From: Silvimonas sp. JCM 19000
GTDB lineage: Bacteria > Pseudomonadota > Gammaproteobacteria > Burkholderiales > Chitinibacteraceae
DNA length: 10,370 nucleotides
Assembly: GCA_001313065.1 (NCBI GenBank)
Contig: BBFD01000140.1
Coordinates: 1-10,370, forward strand
Reading direction: 5' to 3'
In this document: positions 1 through 7,994 of the stretch, one piece after another
Layout: every line of letters starts with the position of its first letter
Numbering within the stretch: the first letter of the stretch is position 1
Translations under genes and position numbers: made by a program
Notes under the pieces: generated by a model
What the model saw: the letters and a program-made list of their open reading frames with translations, nothing else
The model's database searches: none
Told to the model about the DNA's origin: nothing

Positions 1-1110
1 CAGACTGGCCTGGGCGGGCAGGAATTCGGCCGCGATACGGGTCAGCGCCACGCCATGCACCAGCCAGTACAGCACGGCCGTTACCCGACCAATCAGCAAG
101 GGACGGCCGGAATGGCCCAGCGTAACCCGCGTCACAAAGGCTAGCAGCATGCTGCAAAAAAAGCCGATGGTCAGTGCATGCAAGGGAGCGAGTCCGCCCA
201 GATAGACCCCGCCCGCCGCCGCTGCCGCTTGCAGCGCGTACAACAGCAGCGCGATGCCCGCCCAGGCAAAGCTGGCGTGCAACATACCCAGCAAAGGCAC
301 GCGGAAACTGCGCCGCCATTGCCAACGCACGCTGGTCCACAGCAACAGTCCAGCAAACACAAAATCGGGCAAGGCGGTGTTGGCGTATGAGCTAAACAGC
401 GCGCCGATGGCGAGCGCACCATGCGCCAGCGACAGGCCGGTCCATGCATACAACAAGCTATAGGGCCGCCAGACCACGTATGGCTGCAGCACCACCGAGG
501 AAAAGAACGGCACCATGCGATGGCTGACCGTCAGAAACACCGGCAGCAAAAAAAGCCCCACACGCCCACGCTGACCACCGCTTGCGTCAGCCATGCCGCC
601 GTAGTGACGGACGCGGCGCTGCTGGCCGCCCACTGCAGAACCAGCGCCAGCAGGCCGCAGCAGAAAGCGAGCAACACCATGCGGGCGTGACGTTGATCAG
701 AAGCCTGACTCAAGCGAATGCGGCCGATCCAGATCGCAACAGCCCAGACCCAACCCAGCACATGCAAGGCATCGCCAAAGGCATGCAAGGGCGCGGCGAT
801 TTGCGCAGCGGCAATCAGCACCGAACCGCCCGCGTAGGTCAGTGTGGAGCCGGCCCATTGCCAGCGCGGCGGCGCGGTAACGCCCAGCCATTTCGGCCCG
901 GCCGTGTTGATAAAGCCCAGCATGAAGAGCGGCAGAAAGCCGAACAACATCAGATCGGCATGCAGCCAGACCGGCGCCAGCACAAGCGCCGGCGCAATGC
1001 CGGCAGCGCGTTGCGCCAGCAACCATGCCCAGCCCCCAAAGCTGGCCAACATGACCACGCTGCCCATAAAAAAAACCGACGCGATGCGGTGCTGCCATTA
1101 ATTTGCGCAT
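1..1110 (-). CDS. nnrS: NnrS family heme/copper membrane protein (C-terminus beyond window edge, two apparent frameshifts)
   Basis: NnrS is a polytopic inner-membrane protein that binds heme and copper and protects against nitric oxide and nitrosative stress, typically under NsrR control. About 369 codons are visible. Family hallmarks appear in order: an N-terminal PHRVGFF stretch, LHADLMLFGFLPLF, SHRMVPFFSS near the middle, and PLHALTIGFF followed by VTLGHSGRPL. Conserved histidines lie in several membrane segments. The start at 1110 (MRKLMAAP) has AAAGG eight bases upstream. Two breaks need repair: the A8 run at 1068-1075 should be A7, and the A7 run at 548-554 should be A5 (or A8). A third run, A7 at 142-148, is in frame as written. 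The gene lies 45 bases after the membrane-protein gene on the same strand and is probably in one operon with it. The family assignment is secure. The C-terminus runs off the left edge. Confidence 0.9.
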
Positions 1111-1155
1111 GGAGATGCCTTTGCCTGCTGCTTTAAATAAAAAAAACCGGAAGAT

Positions 1156-2217
1156 CTAAGCGCGCCGCGGCGCTGCTCTGTGCACGCTGAGCAACAAGGC
1201 GAGCGCAAACAGCAATACCGCGGCCACATTGCTGCTGCCCGCCCATTGCCACGCTGGCGTATCCGCAATCAGATCGGCCACGACGCGCCAGACCAGCGAG
1301 GTATGCAACAGCGCCAGGGGCAGATAGAACCAGGCGCGAAAGCGCACCCGCACGCCGCTGACGGCGGGGACGATAATGGGCGCATGGCCAAACACCATCG
1401 AAAATACAAAGCCAAGGAACACGGCGTGCAGGACCGCGTCGTAGCTGGCGCGGCCGGGCATCACAGCGCTGCCATCCACCAGCAACACCGCCCCGGCCAG
1501 TAGCAACCAGATATACCCGGCGCACAAGCAAAGCGCGATATAGCGCGGCAAACCCGGCATACGCAGATTGCGCCGCGCGATGTCGTAGCGCAGCAGCCAA
1601 CTGCCCAGCAACACCAGCGCCATGCCCAAGCCCTGAGCCCAGCCCGCCGTCGCGCCCAGCGCCCCCGCAACCAGCAAAGCCAGCACCCACAGCAGCCGGG
1701 TCTGACTGTGGCGCTGGCGCGGCAACAAGCGGGTCAATTCCAGCGTTCGGCGGTGATGGTCAACAGTAGAAACAGCATCCACCACGCGTGGCCAGATAAA
1801 CCACGCCGCGCCACCACCACAGCGCATCGCCCAATAGCAAAGCCAGTACAGCGGCCAGCAGCAAGGCATTAAACAGGGTGGTGTGGCGGCGATATAACAG
1901 CGCAGTGACCAGCGCCAGCACGGCCGCGCCCGACAGCAATAAAGCCAGGCCCGCCGCCGGCAACATCAGCGCCAGCACGCTGCCCAAGGCGAGCAATAAC
2001 GGTGCGGCGGCACCCCAGGTCTGGCCCAACGCCACCGCGCGTTCCAGCGCGATCAGGCTGCGAAGAAGCCACAGATCATCAGCGGGCCATGGCCGAGGAT
2101 AAGCACACCATTGCGCGGCGGCAGATTCCAGCCCAGGCGCTGCAGGCCGCCAGTCAAACCCAGCAACAGCGCCATGACCGCCAGCGCCAACAACGGCAAG
2201 GCCAGCCGGGTTTTCAT
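1156..2217 (-). CDS. NnrS-associated conserved multi-pass membrane protein (three apparent frameshifts)
   Basis: With frames restored this is a 354-residue, very hydrophobic protein with about ten predicted membrane segments. I recognise it as an uncharacterised membrane-protein family that I recall being encoded near nnrS. Visible conserved blocks are GHGPLMICGFF plus SLIALERAVALG near residues 40-65, TITAERLELTRLL in the middle, and HAVFLGFVFSMVFGHAP in the C-terminal third. Several intramembrane histidines resemble the ligand pattern of NnrS, so heme or copper binding is possible, but this is inference. Three single-base losses in CC doublets (near 2060, 1785 and 1743) explain the frame changes, and restoring them gives exactly 355 codons with the stop. 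The start ATG at 2217 overlaps the stop of the upstream DUF59 gene as ATGA, which points to translational coupling. A role in nitric-oxide handling is inferred from its neighbours. Confidence 0.8.
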
Positions 2218-2528
2218 AGGCCGGGTTCCCAGCCAAAATGCGTGCGCGCTGCGGCGGACATGCACTGTGGCGTCCACGCCGGTTGCCACACCAGTTGCAC
2301 GTCAAGCTGCCAGCCAGCGCCCAGTGCGGCCTGGGCTGCGGCGTAGACTCGTCCTGCAGCAGCTTGCCCATGGGGCAGCTTGGCGTCGTCATGGTCATGC
2401 GAATGGTCACCGTCGGTGCGGCAACGTCTACGGCGTAGATCAGCCCAGATCGACCACATTGATGCCGATTTCAGGTCCAGCACCGTGCGCAAGGCGTTAC
2501 GGATGGTGTTTTCGGTGGTATTGGGCAT
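2214..2528 (-). CDS. MIP18/DUF59 family metal-sulfur cluster assembly factor (three apparent frameshifts)
   Basis: This is a small MIP18-family (DUF59, PaaD/SufT-like) protein. Members of the family help assemble or deliver iron-sulfur clusters. The corrected product is 105 residues. It opens with an acidic/amide-rich helix (MPNTTENTIRNALRTVLD), then PEIGINVVDLGLIY, then TIRMTMTTPSCPMG carrying the family's conserved TxxxCP cysteine, and ends with a VQLVWQPAWTPQCMS segment containing a second cysteine. These are the standard DUF59 blocks, and the length is normal for a stand-alone domain. Three single-base losses in G/C runs (near 2474, 2443 and 2348) split it into three frames. It is the first gene of the leftward block, it diverges from nsrR, and its stop overlaps the next start. 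I infer that it repairs or matures an Fe-S protein damaged by nitric oxide. The start at 2528 lacks a strong ribosome site. Confidence 0.87.
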   Translation of the reverse strand: MPNTTENTIRNALRTVLDLKSASMWSIWADLRRRRCRTDGDHSHDHDDAKLPHGQAAAGRVYAAAQAALGAGWQLDVQLVWQPAWTPQCMSAAARTHFGWEPGL

Positions 2529-2582
2529 GGCAGGCGGTCCAGCGATCAAATCGCGTTTCAGGCTATCATCGCGTCTGCCTGT

Positions 2583-2605
2583 AATCAACATCTCAGATAT
2601 ATCTT
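2583..2605. promoter_or_regulatory. candidate NsrR operator in the divergent nsrR / DUF59-nnrS promoter region
   Basis: The 89-bp gap between the divergent genes contains, on the minus strand, AAGATATATCT, one spacer base, then AGATGTTGATT. Against the enterobacterial NsrR consensus (AAGATGCATTT, N, AAATGCATCTT) I count 8 of 11 and 7 of 11 matches. The core includes a perfect 10-bp palindrome, AGATATATCT, at 2595-2604. The site ends just before the nsrR ribosome site AAGGA (2607-2611), as expected for autoregulation, and would also reach the leftward promoter. The fit is moderate, and the consensus may differ in this lineage. Confidence 0.45.
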
Positions 2606-2617
2606 TAAGGACGCAGC

Positions 2618-3055
2618 ATGCGGCTGAATGTTTTTTACCGATTATTGTTTGCGCACTTTGCTCTATCTGGGCGCGAACGACGGCGCCGTCGCCACCCGCG
2701 CCGATATCGCCGCCGCCTACGGCATTTCGGACGCGCACCTGATGAAAGTGGCGCACTGGATGGCACGCCAGGCTATATCGAAACTGCACGCGGCAAAGGC
2801 GGCGGCATGCGGCTGGGGCGCGATCCGTCCAGCATCTGCATAGGCGAACTGGTGCGCGCCAGCGAACAAGATAGCGCGCTGGTCGAATGCTTTGATCGGG
2901 CCAACGCCCACTGCCGCATCCAGTCGGCCTGTCGCCTCAAGCATGTGCTGGCCGAGGCAATGGAAGCCATGTACAGCGTGCTTGATCGCTATACCCTGGC
3001 CGATTTGTTGATCGAACCGCAGCCACTGGCGCGCCTGCTGCAACTGCTGCCCTGA
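2618..3055 (+). CDS. nsrR: NsrR-type Rrf2 family regulator, nitric-oxide sensing (two compensating frameshifts)
   Basis: This is an Rrf2-family winged-helix repressor of the NsrR type. NsrR senses nitric oxide through a [2Fe-2S] or [4Fe-4S] cluster and represses stress-defence genes. The corrected protein is 145 residues, close to the usual NsrR length. It begins [18 protein letters not shown], as NsrR proteins do, has the winged-helix domain to about residue 70 ([16 protein letters not shown] is the wing), and carries three cysteines at 91, 99 and 105 in ECF and [11 protein letters not shown], matching the cluster ligands of E. coli NsrR. It ends with the family motif DRYTLADLL. The start at 2618 is set by AAGGA seven bases upstream. 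An extra T in the run at 2629-2634 and a lost G near 2771 offset each other, so the outer frame runs through but about 48 residues are misread. It diverges from the nnrS block, its likely target. Confidence 0.88.
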   Translation: MRLNVFYRLLFAHFALSGRERRRRRHPRRYRRRLRHFGRAPDESGALDGTPGYIETARGKGGGMRLGRDPSSICIGELVRASEQDSALVECFDRANAHCRIQSACRLKHVLAEAMEAMYSVLDRYTLADLLIEPQPLARLLQLLP

Positions 3056-3070
3056 CGCCGCGTGCATAAG

Positions 3071-3098
3071 CGTCACAACGCGATATATATTGACGTCA
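3071..3098. promoter_or_regulatory. possible operator upstream of the MarR-family gene
   Basis: The 68-bp gap before the MarR gene has the inverted repeat CGTCA (3071-3075) and TGACG (3091-3095) around an AT-rich core, ATATATAT. The right arm lies inside the 8-bp palindrome TGACGTCA (3091-3098). MarR proteins often bind palindromes near their own promoter, so this could be an autoregulatory site. No known consensus supports it. Confidence 0.22.
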
Positions 3099-3123
3099 CT
3101 CCCCGCTGCTACACCAAGTCGCC

Positions 3124-3563
3124 ATGCTCGAAAAAAACAGGATTACGAAGCCCTCTCCGAATTCCGCTATCAACTGCGCCGTTTTCTGCATTTTTTCTGA
3201 AAGCGCCGCCCGCCATGAAGGCATTACCCCGCTGCAATATCTGCTGTTACTGCATGTGCGTGGTTTTCCGGGCCGCGACTGGGCCAGCGTGGGCGAACTG
3301 GCCGAACGTCTGCAATTGCAGCAGCACGGTGTGGTGGCCTTGATTAGCCGGTGCGAAGACGCCGGGCTGGTGCGGCGGCAGAAAAACCTGCACGACCGCC
3401 GTCTGGTTGAAGTGCATTTGTTGCCGGCAGGTGCCGCAACGCTGGAACGCCTGGCCACCTTGCACGAGGCCGAACTGCAATCGTTGCAGGATGTATTCCG
3501 CGTGGCGCGGATTACCGCGTTCAATGATGCGGACGTGGCGCCGCCAGCCGCCGATAAGGCTGA
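3124..3563 (+). CDS. MarR family transcriptional regulator (three apparent frameshifts)
   Basis: This is a MarR-family winged-helix DNA-binding protein, 145 residues after correction. Members usually repress genes for efflux, detoxification or aromatic metabolism and are released by small ligands. Visible features are the N-terminal dimer helix YEALSEFRYQLRRFLHFSE, the pattern GITPLQYLLLLHV that begins the MarR core, the helix-turn-helix VGELAERLQLQQHGVVALIS, the segment EDAGLVRRQKNLHDRR leading into the wing, and a C-terminal dimer helix. Corrections are A7 to A5 at 3131-3137, T6 to T5 at 3191-3196, and one lost C near 3559. The last places a TGA at 3561-3563; without it the frame would run on through the hairpin into antisense sequence of the next gene. 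No strong ribosome site precedes the ATG. The target is unknown. The neighbouring nsrR is separate, 68 bases upstream on the same strand. Confidence 0.82.
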
Positions 3564-3584
3564 GCCACGCGGCCGGAATGCAAA

Positions 3585-3607
3585 CAGCCCCGCCTGGGGC
3601 GGGGCTG
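3585..3607. terminator. GC-rich hairpin between convergent genes
   Basis: CAGCCCCGCC, a three-base TGG loop, then GGCGGGGCTG form a perfect 10-bp stem. It lies between the MarR stop (3563) and the stop of the leftward secreted protein (3628), the right place for a bidirectional terminator. No T-tract follows on either strand, so it may act only as an RNA 3'-end stabiliser or a weak terminator. Confidence 0.55.
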
Positions 3608-3627
3608 CCAGCTCAGGCCCAGGCGCG

Positions 3628-4280
3628 TTACTGCGTTCCGTCCTGCGCCTGTTTTGCTTCAAATCGCAGCGATCCCACCATGCCGTTCAATACCGGCGTC
3701 ATCTTCTGTAGCAGCGCTTTGGCGCGGTCCGGCCCATTGGCACTGACAGCCACGCATTGCAGGGTGACCGATTGCACATGCGTGGAACCGGCCACATCAG
3801 CAGCTGGATATCGGCCTGACGGTTTTGCACCTGCTTGCTGCCCTGCATATGCAAGCGCGCCGCCGGGACCTCGGCAAATCGGGCGCGCTCAACCTGATCC
3901 AGCTTCAGGTCCACCCCCACCATTTGCGAAACCCGCTCGCGCAGCACCTGCTTTTTTGCTGTCATCCAGCGTCTGCGCATCGCGGATGGCGGCATCGCTG
4001 ACCGGATGCTCGTACACCGACGACATCACATGGCAGAACACGCCTCGTCATCGCTGTTATTTGGCGCTTCGATCAAATACATCGGCCGCGCCACTTGCCC
4101 GGCCGGGGCAGCACTGGTCATGCGGCCGTGCCAGTGCGCGGGCAGGTCCAGCGCGACATCAAAGCCGGCAATTTCGGTGCGATCAGCATGGGCCACCGCC
4201 GAGTACGCCATTAAAGCCAACGCCAGCAGCATGCCAGCGCGGTTTGCCGTGGACTTTTTTGCTTTTTTACCGCCATCCAT
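3628..4280 (-). CDS. secreted or periplasmic protein of unknown function (three apparent frameshifts)
   Basis: I do not recognise the family. The corrected product is 217 residues. It starts with a lysine-rich n-region (MDGGKKAKKSTANR), a hydrophobic core (LLALALMAYSAV) and an AHA cleavage-like site followed by DRTEIAGFDVALDLPAHW, a clear Sec signal peptide. The mature part mixes beta-strand-like stretches with a charged helix (KKQVLRERVSQMVGVDLKL) and has two cysteines (FCH and LQC), which could pair in the periplasm. The N-terminal FDVALDLPAHW stretch recalls PsbP/DcrB-like folds, but only weakly. Corrections are a lost C near 4041, T6 to T5 at 3952-3957, and a lost C near 3788; together they give 218 codons ending at TAA. 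AGGGAAG five bases upstream of 4280 supports the start. It diverges from pip and converges on the MarR gene, so no operon partner suggests its role. Confidence 0.72.
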
Positions 4281-4370
4281 TTCTTCCCTGTTCAGTTTTT
4301 GGTATTGATCGTGCTATTACTGCACATCTTTATGACGCCGCCACGAAATACCCGCCGTGGTGTGAGTTTG

Positions 4371-4390
4371 ATCCCGAATATTCCCGAATA
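4371..4390 (+). repeat. tandem 10-mer upstream of pip
   Basis: The near-identical decamers ATCCCGAATA and TTCCCGAATA abut each other, ending 12 bases before the pip start codon. They could be a chance duplication or part of a small operator or leader. Nothing else in the 122-bp divergent gap stood out. Confidence 0.4.
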
Positions 4391-4402
4391 AAGAAGCCAA
4401 CC

Positions 4403-5352
<950 letters not shown>

Positions 5353-5370
5353 AACACCGCGCCGCAAACT

Positions 5371-5408
5371 AAAACGGCAGCGCCTGCATGGGCGTTGCCG
5401 TTTTTTTT
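5371..5408 (+). terminator. intrinsic terminator after pip
   Basis: AAAACGGCAGCGCC pairs with GGCGTTGCCGTTTT across a TGCATG loop. The stem has one G-T pair, and the T8 run at 5401-5408 supplies the upper stem and the tract. It lies 18 bases after the pip stop. The flanking A run gives a short T4 tract on the other strand, so it may also end the leftward orphan gene whose stop is at 5430. Confidence 0.9.
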
Positions 5409-5429
5409 CTGCCGCCTGCAAGGCGGGTT

Positions 5430-5741
5430 TCAGGAAGGCGCGCCGCTGTCGTTGCTGCCATAAAACAAGCTCATATGATCGGCCCGCAGCGGCGGACGGG
5501 TGAGCAACACCGGCTGGTCATACTGCTCGCCGGAACGCTGCGCGCTCGCCGCGCTTTGCCCATCCACACACATCACCACAAACTCTTCGCCCGCTAACGA
5601 ACCCAAGGCCTGCAGCAGATTATTACAGGCGCCCCACTCGATGCGGTCATCCAGACCCGTCGGGTTAAGCTGCGCAATTTGCAGTTGCATGGCTTTGATC
5701 AGCCGCTCGATGCTGGGCCGCGCAAAATGTATCGATTCCAT
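5430..5741 (-). CDS. hypothetical 103-residue protein
   Basis: I do not recognise this product. It opens MESIHFARPSIERLIKAMQL, an amphipathic helix-rich start, continues with an acidic middle (LDDRIEWGACNNLLQAL) and a hydrophobic beta-like stretch (EEFVVMCVDG), and ends in a serine- and glycine-rich tail. It has no signal peptide or membrane segment, so it is probably cytosolic. It is one of the few frames here that needs no repair. The start at 5741 was chosen because the sequence becomes protein-like there and GGAG lies ten bases upstream; an in-frame ATG at 5813 would add 24 residues containing a CTCDIC motif. Its stop lies 22 bases from the T-tract of the pip terminator. It stands alone between two oppositely directed genes. 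Confidence 0.55.
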   Translation of the reverse strand: MESIHFARPSIERLIKAMQLQIAQLNPTGLDDRIEWGACNNLLQALGSLAGEEFVVMCVDGQSAASAQRSGEQYDQPVLLTRPPLRADHMSLFYGSNDSGAPS

Positions 5742-6077
5742 CGCACGAATGCTCCATGAATGCCCGCGACAGATATCGCAGGTGCAATCAGCATACGCCG
5801 GAAGCCGGGCCACACTCTGTGCGCTGGCAAACGGTAGGCGGCGTGGTTGATGCGCGTCAGCGCAGCGCTGGCGCGCCCACGGCCGGGTACGCGTTCAAGC
5901 GCATAACTGTCCAATCGTGACAGCCAAATATCAGAAAACAACAGGCAGCCATTTGATTTATGTCGGCGCATGTCAGATAACACAGGCGGATCACGCTGGC
6001 GCAACACGAGAAACCATGTCCGGGCATGGGTTGTGACGCTGCGATCCGCCCTCCAACCTACACTCAGGATCTCTGCC
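5742..6077. other. 336-bp intergenic region, promoter-bearing, no gene seen
   Basis: This stretch separates the leftward orphan from the rightward PEP-CTERM gene and must hold promoters for both. I see no convincing coding sequence. The reading frames that cross it lack family motifs. It contains the small palindrome CAGCGCAGCGCTG (5858-5870), a weak sigma70-like pair (TTGATT, 17 bases, GATAAC) starting near 5953, and a leader hairpin annotated separately. I could not identify a sigma54 site of the kind reported for some PEP-CTERM genes. Confidence 0.5.
5985..6050 (+). promoter_or_regulatory. possible structured leader of the PEP-CTERM gene
   Basis: GGCGGATC (5985-5992) and GATCCGCC (6043-6050) are perfect inverted arms enclosing about 50 bases. 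Inside, CCATG and CATGG form a second small stem around TCCGGG. The structure ends 27 bases before the start codon. It may shape the 5' leader, but it matches no riboswitch class I know. Confidence 0.3.
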
Positions 6078-6798
6078 ATGAAGTTTCGTCCACGACTTGC
6101 CCTTGTGTCCGCACTCAGCCTGCTTTCCAGCGTCGCAATGGCGCAGGTGCAGCCGGTTACGGCGCATGACTACATCACGTTTACCTTGAGCGGCGACGCC
6201 ACCTTTGTGGGCGCGCCCTATATCTGGAACATGTACGCCAACGCCGGCGGCTATTCTTTGGCACCGTCAGACAGCCTGAACTGGAGCATAGGCAGCAGAG
6301 ACAGCACTGCGTCGTTGGTAACCAGCGGCACCAGCACCACATTCAGCTTCCAGCTGGATGCCAGTTCGTTGTGGGCCGGCTATTTCATTACGCCTCAATC
6401 ACGCGAGCCATTGCAGTGGGTGCCGGGGGTGGCACGCTGACCATCAGCTACGACGTCTTTACCGACATCCCGGCGTCACAAGCCGACCTCGATTTCGGAT
6501 TTTATGGCCAGCTGTACGAAAACGGGGTCGATCTGGGTGTGGGTAACAACCACTACGCCGCTGGCGCCCTTGCCGACCCCGCCATCGGCCAGTCGGCGCA
6601 AGACAGCAACACCGTGAGCTTTGCCTTGAGCGCGGCCAACCCCAACAGCGCCATTTCGATCGATCTGTCGCTACTCAACAACGGCGCGGCTGCCGCGCCG
6701 GTGCCGGAACCGGAAACCTGGGCCTGATGGGCATGGGCATGGTGGGCGTGCTGGCGGCAGCACGTCGACGTCGAGCAGTAGCGCGTCAAGCCGCCTGA
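6078..6798 (+). CDS. PEP-CTERM sorting domain exported protein (two apparent frameshifts)
   Basis: This is an exported protein with a C-terminal PEP-CTERM signal, the substrate tag recognised and processed by exosortase in exopolysaccharide-producing Gram-negative bacteria. The corrected length is 240 residues. It has a Sec signal peptide (MKFRPRLALVSALSLLSSVA, then MAQ), a Ser/Thr/Gly/Ala-rich beta-strand body without catalytic motifs (for example GGGTLTISYDVF and DLDFGFYGQLYENGVDLG), and the terminal signal VPEPETWALMGMGMVGVLA followed by the basic ARRRR cluster. As written, a TGA interrupts the signal just after ETWA. One lost C in CCC near 6723 explains this, and one near 6393 explains the earlier switch. 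AGGA eight bases upstream supports the start. No exosortase or polysaccharide gene is in the window, so it is an orphan substrate here. The body's specific role is unknown. Confidence 0.88.
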
Positions 6799-6847
6799 AA
6801 CCCGGCTTGATCGCATCACGTCCGCCGCAGCAGGGCGGGCGTGATGC
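6786..6847. terminator. two hairpins between convergent PEP-CTERM and esterase genes
   Basis: The first hairpin (TCAAGCCG at 6786-6793 with CGGCTTGA at 6803-6810) overlaps the last codons of the PEP-CTERM gene. The second is stronger: GCATCACGTCCGCC (6813-6826) pairs with GGCGGGCGTGATGC (6834-6847) over a seven-base loop, 14 pairs with one T-G. No T-tract follows, but the position between two convergent stops (6798 and 6854) fits bidirectional termination or 3'-end protection. Confidence 0.6.
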
Positions 6848-6853
6848 CTGCGG

Positions 6854-7868
6854 CTACGCGTCGCGCAAAGCCTGCGCCAGAAACGGCAGGCTGATATCCA
6901 TGCGGTAATCGATGCTGCTGTGGTTATCGACAAACTCTTCATAGCGATGCGGCACGCCGGCGGCGGTCAGCTTGTTGCGCAGCTGGCGATGGCCAAAAAA
7001 TCATGTTGTATTGGTCGAGGGTGCCGCAGTCGATATACAGGCCTTTCAATCCCTTTAGCGCATCAATCTGGGTATCCACCAGCCGGACCGGATCAAACGC
7101 CAGCCAGTTGTGCCAGCGCTCGGCGATCAACTCGCCGGTATCCAGATCCACCGGCAAGCGCAATCCCAGATACTGGTCTGGCGCCGGATCGTAGGTGGCG
7201 CCCATGGCCAGCATCATCAGGGCGTGGATATCGTCATCGGAGGGTTTTTTTTGCTGCTTCGAAATAGCGCATAAAGCCTTCAATGCCGCCGTGTTTTTCC
7301 AGCGTCATCAAGGCCGGATAGACGTCGGGCAGATAGACAATATCGAAAGCCATATCACCCGAATGGCACGCTGCCGCCGACCAGATATCGCTGCGCTTGA
7401 GCACATGCCACATCGCGCCAAAGCCACCCGAGCTTTTGCCGAACACGCCGCGCCGCCCGGCCCCGCCGCAGGCAAACTGCTGTTCGACCGTGGGCAACAT
7501 TTCGTCGATCAAAAAAAATCTTCCCAGCGCCCCATCACCGCGCTGTTAACGTACTGATTGCCCCCGAGCCGGGTAAAGCAATCCGGAAACGCCACGACGG
7601 CAGGCTGCATTGCGCCACTGGCCATCAGCCGGTCCAGCCGTTCGGGCGCGCTTTCACCCAACCCTTTCCAGTTGGTATGCGCCGGGCCGCCGCCGGTATA
7701 GCCGACCAGATCCACCAGCAAGGGCAGGCCACGACCATCATGCCCGGCAGGCACGTACACATCGACGATGCGACGTGGCGCGTCACCGAGAAAGTTGTCT
7801 GCCAACACGTGGCTATCGATGTGCAAACGGTGGACGCTGCCGGTGGCGATGCTGTGGTCTCTGCGCAT
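6854..7868 (-). CDS. alpha/beta hydrolase, putative esterase (three apparent frameshifts)
   Basis: This is a putative serine esterase of the esterase D / enterochelin-esterase-like group, 336 residues after correction. The N-terminal part has the typical strands IVDVYVP and LPLLVDLVGYTGG; the nucleophile elbow is GKSSGG with Ser145; an acid candidate is Asp279 or Asp284 (YIDCGTLDQYN); and the catalytic histidine is probably His315 in VDNHSSIDYR. No signal peptide is seen, so it is probably cytosolic. The substrate cannot be told from sequence. Corrections are A8 to A6 at 7511-7518, the T8 to T7 run at 7245-7252, and A6 to A5 at 6995-7000. The start at 7868 (MRRDHSIATGSV) was chosen for family fit; it has no clear ribosome site, and in-frame sequence continues upstream to 7967. 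It converges on the PEP-CTERM gene and has no operon partner. Confidence 0.82.
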
Positions 7869-7994
7869 GGCTGAACTCGAAAAGGAAGGTGAGAAGCCTG
7901 AATCCTGGCAGGCACTCCGCCACGCGGCAAGCAAGGCCAATGCGGCACGGGGCGGGTCACGATCCACCCATGCCCATCGTAGTCAGCGCCTCAC

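Noticed and set aside
582..1136. Plus-strand open frame of 184 codons opposite nnrS
   Set aside because: Arg/Gln/Ala-rich composition typical of the antisense of a GC-rich membrane-protein gene; the minus strand carries clear NnrS motifs.
5985..6050. Riboswitch upstream of the PEP-CTERM gene
   Set aside because: There is an inverted repeat, but no conserved core of any riboswitch class that I can recognise.
5699..6079. Minus-strand frame of 126 codons filling the gap before the PEP-CTERM gene
   Set aside because: No family motif, overlaps the better-looking orphan frame at 5430-5741, and occupies the space needed for promoters.
7869..7994. Coding extension upstream of the esterase start to 7967
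   Set aside because: The added residues look like low-complexity non-coding translation, and the family N-terminus fits the start at 7868. A different upstream start cannot be fully excluded.
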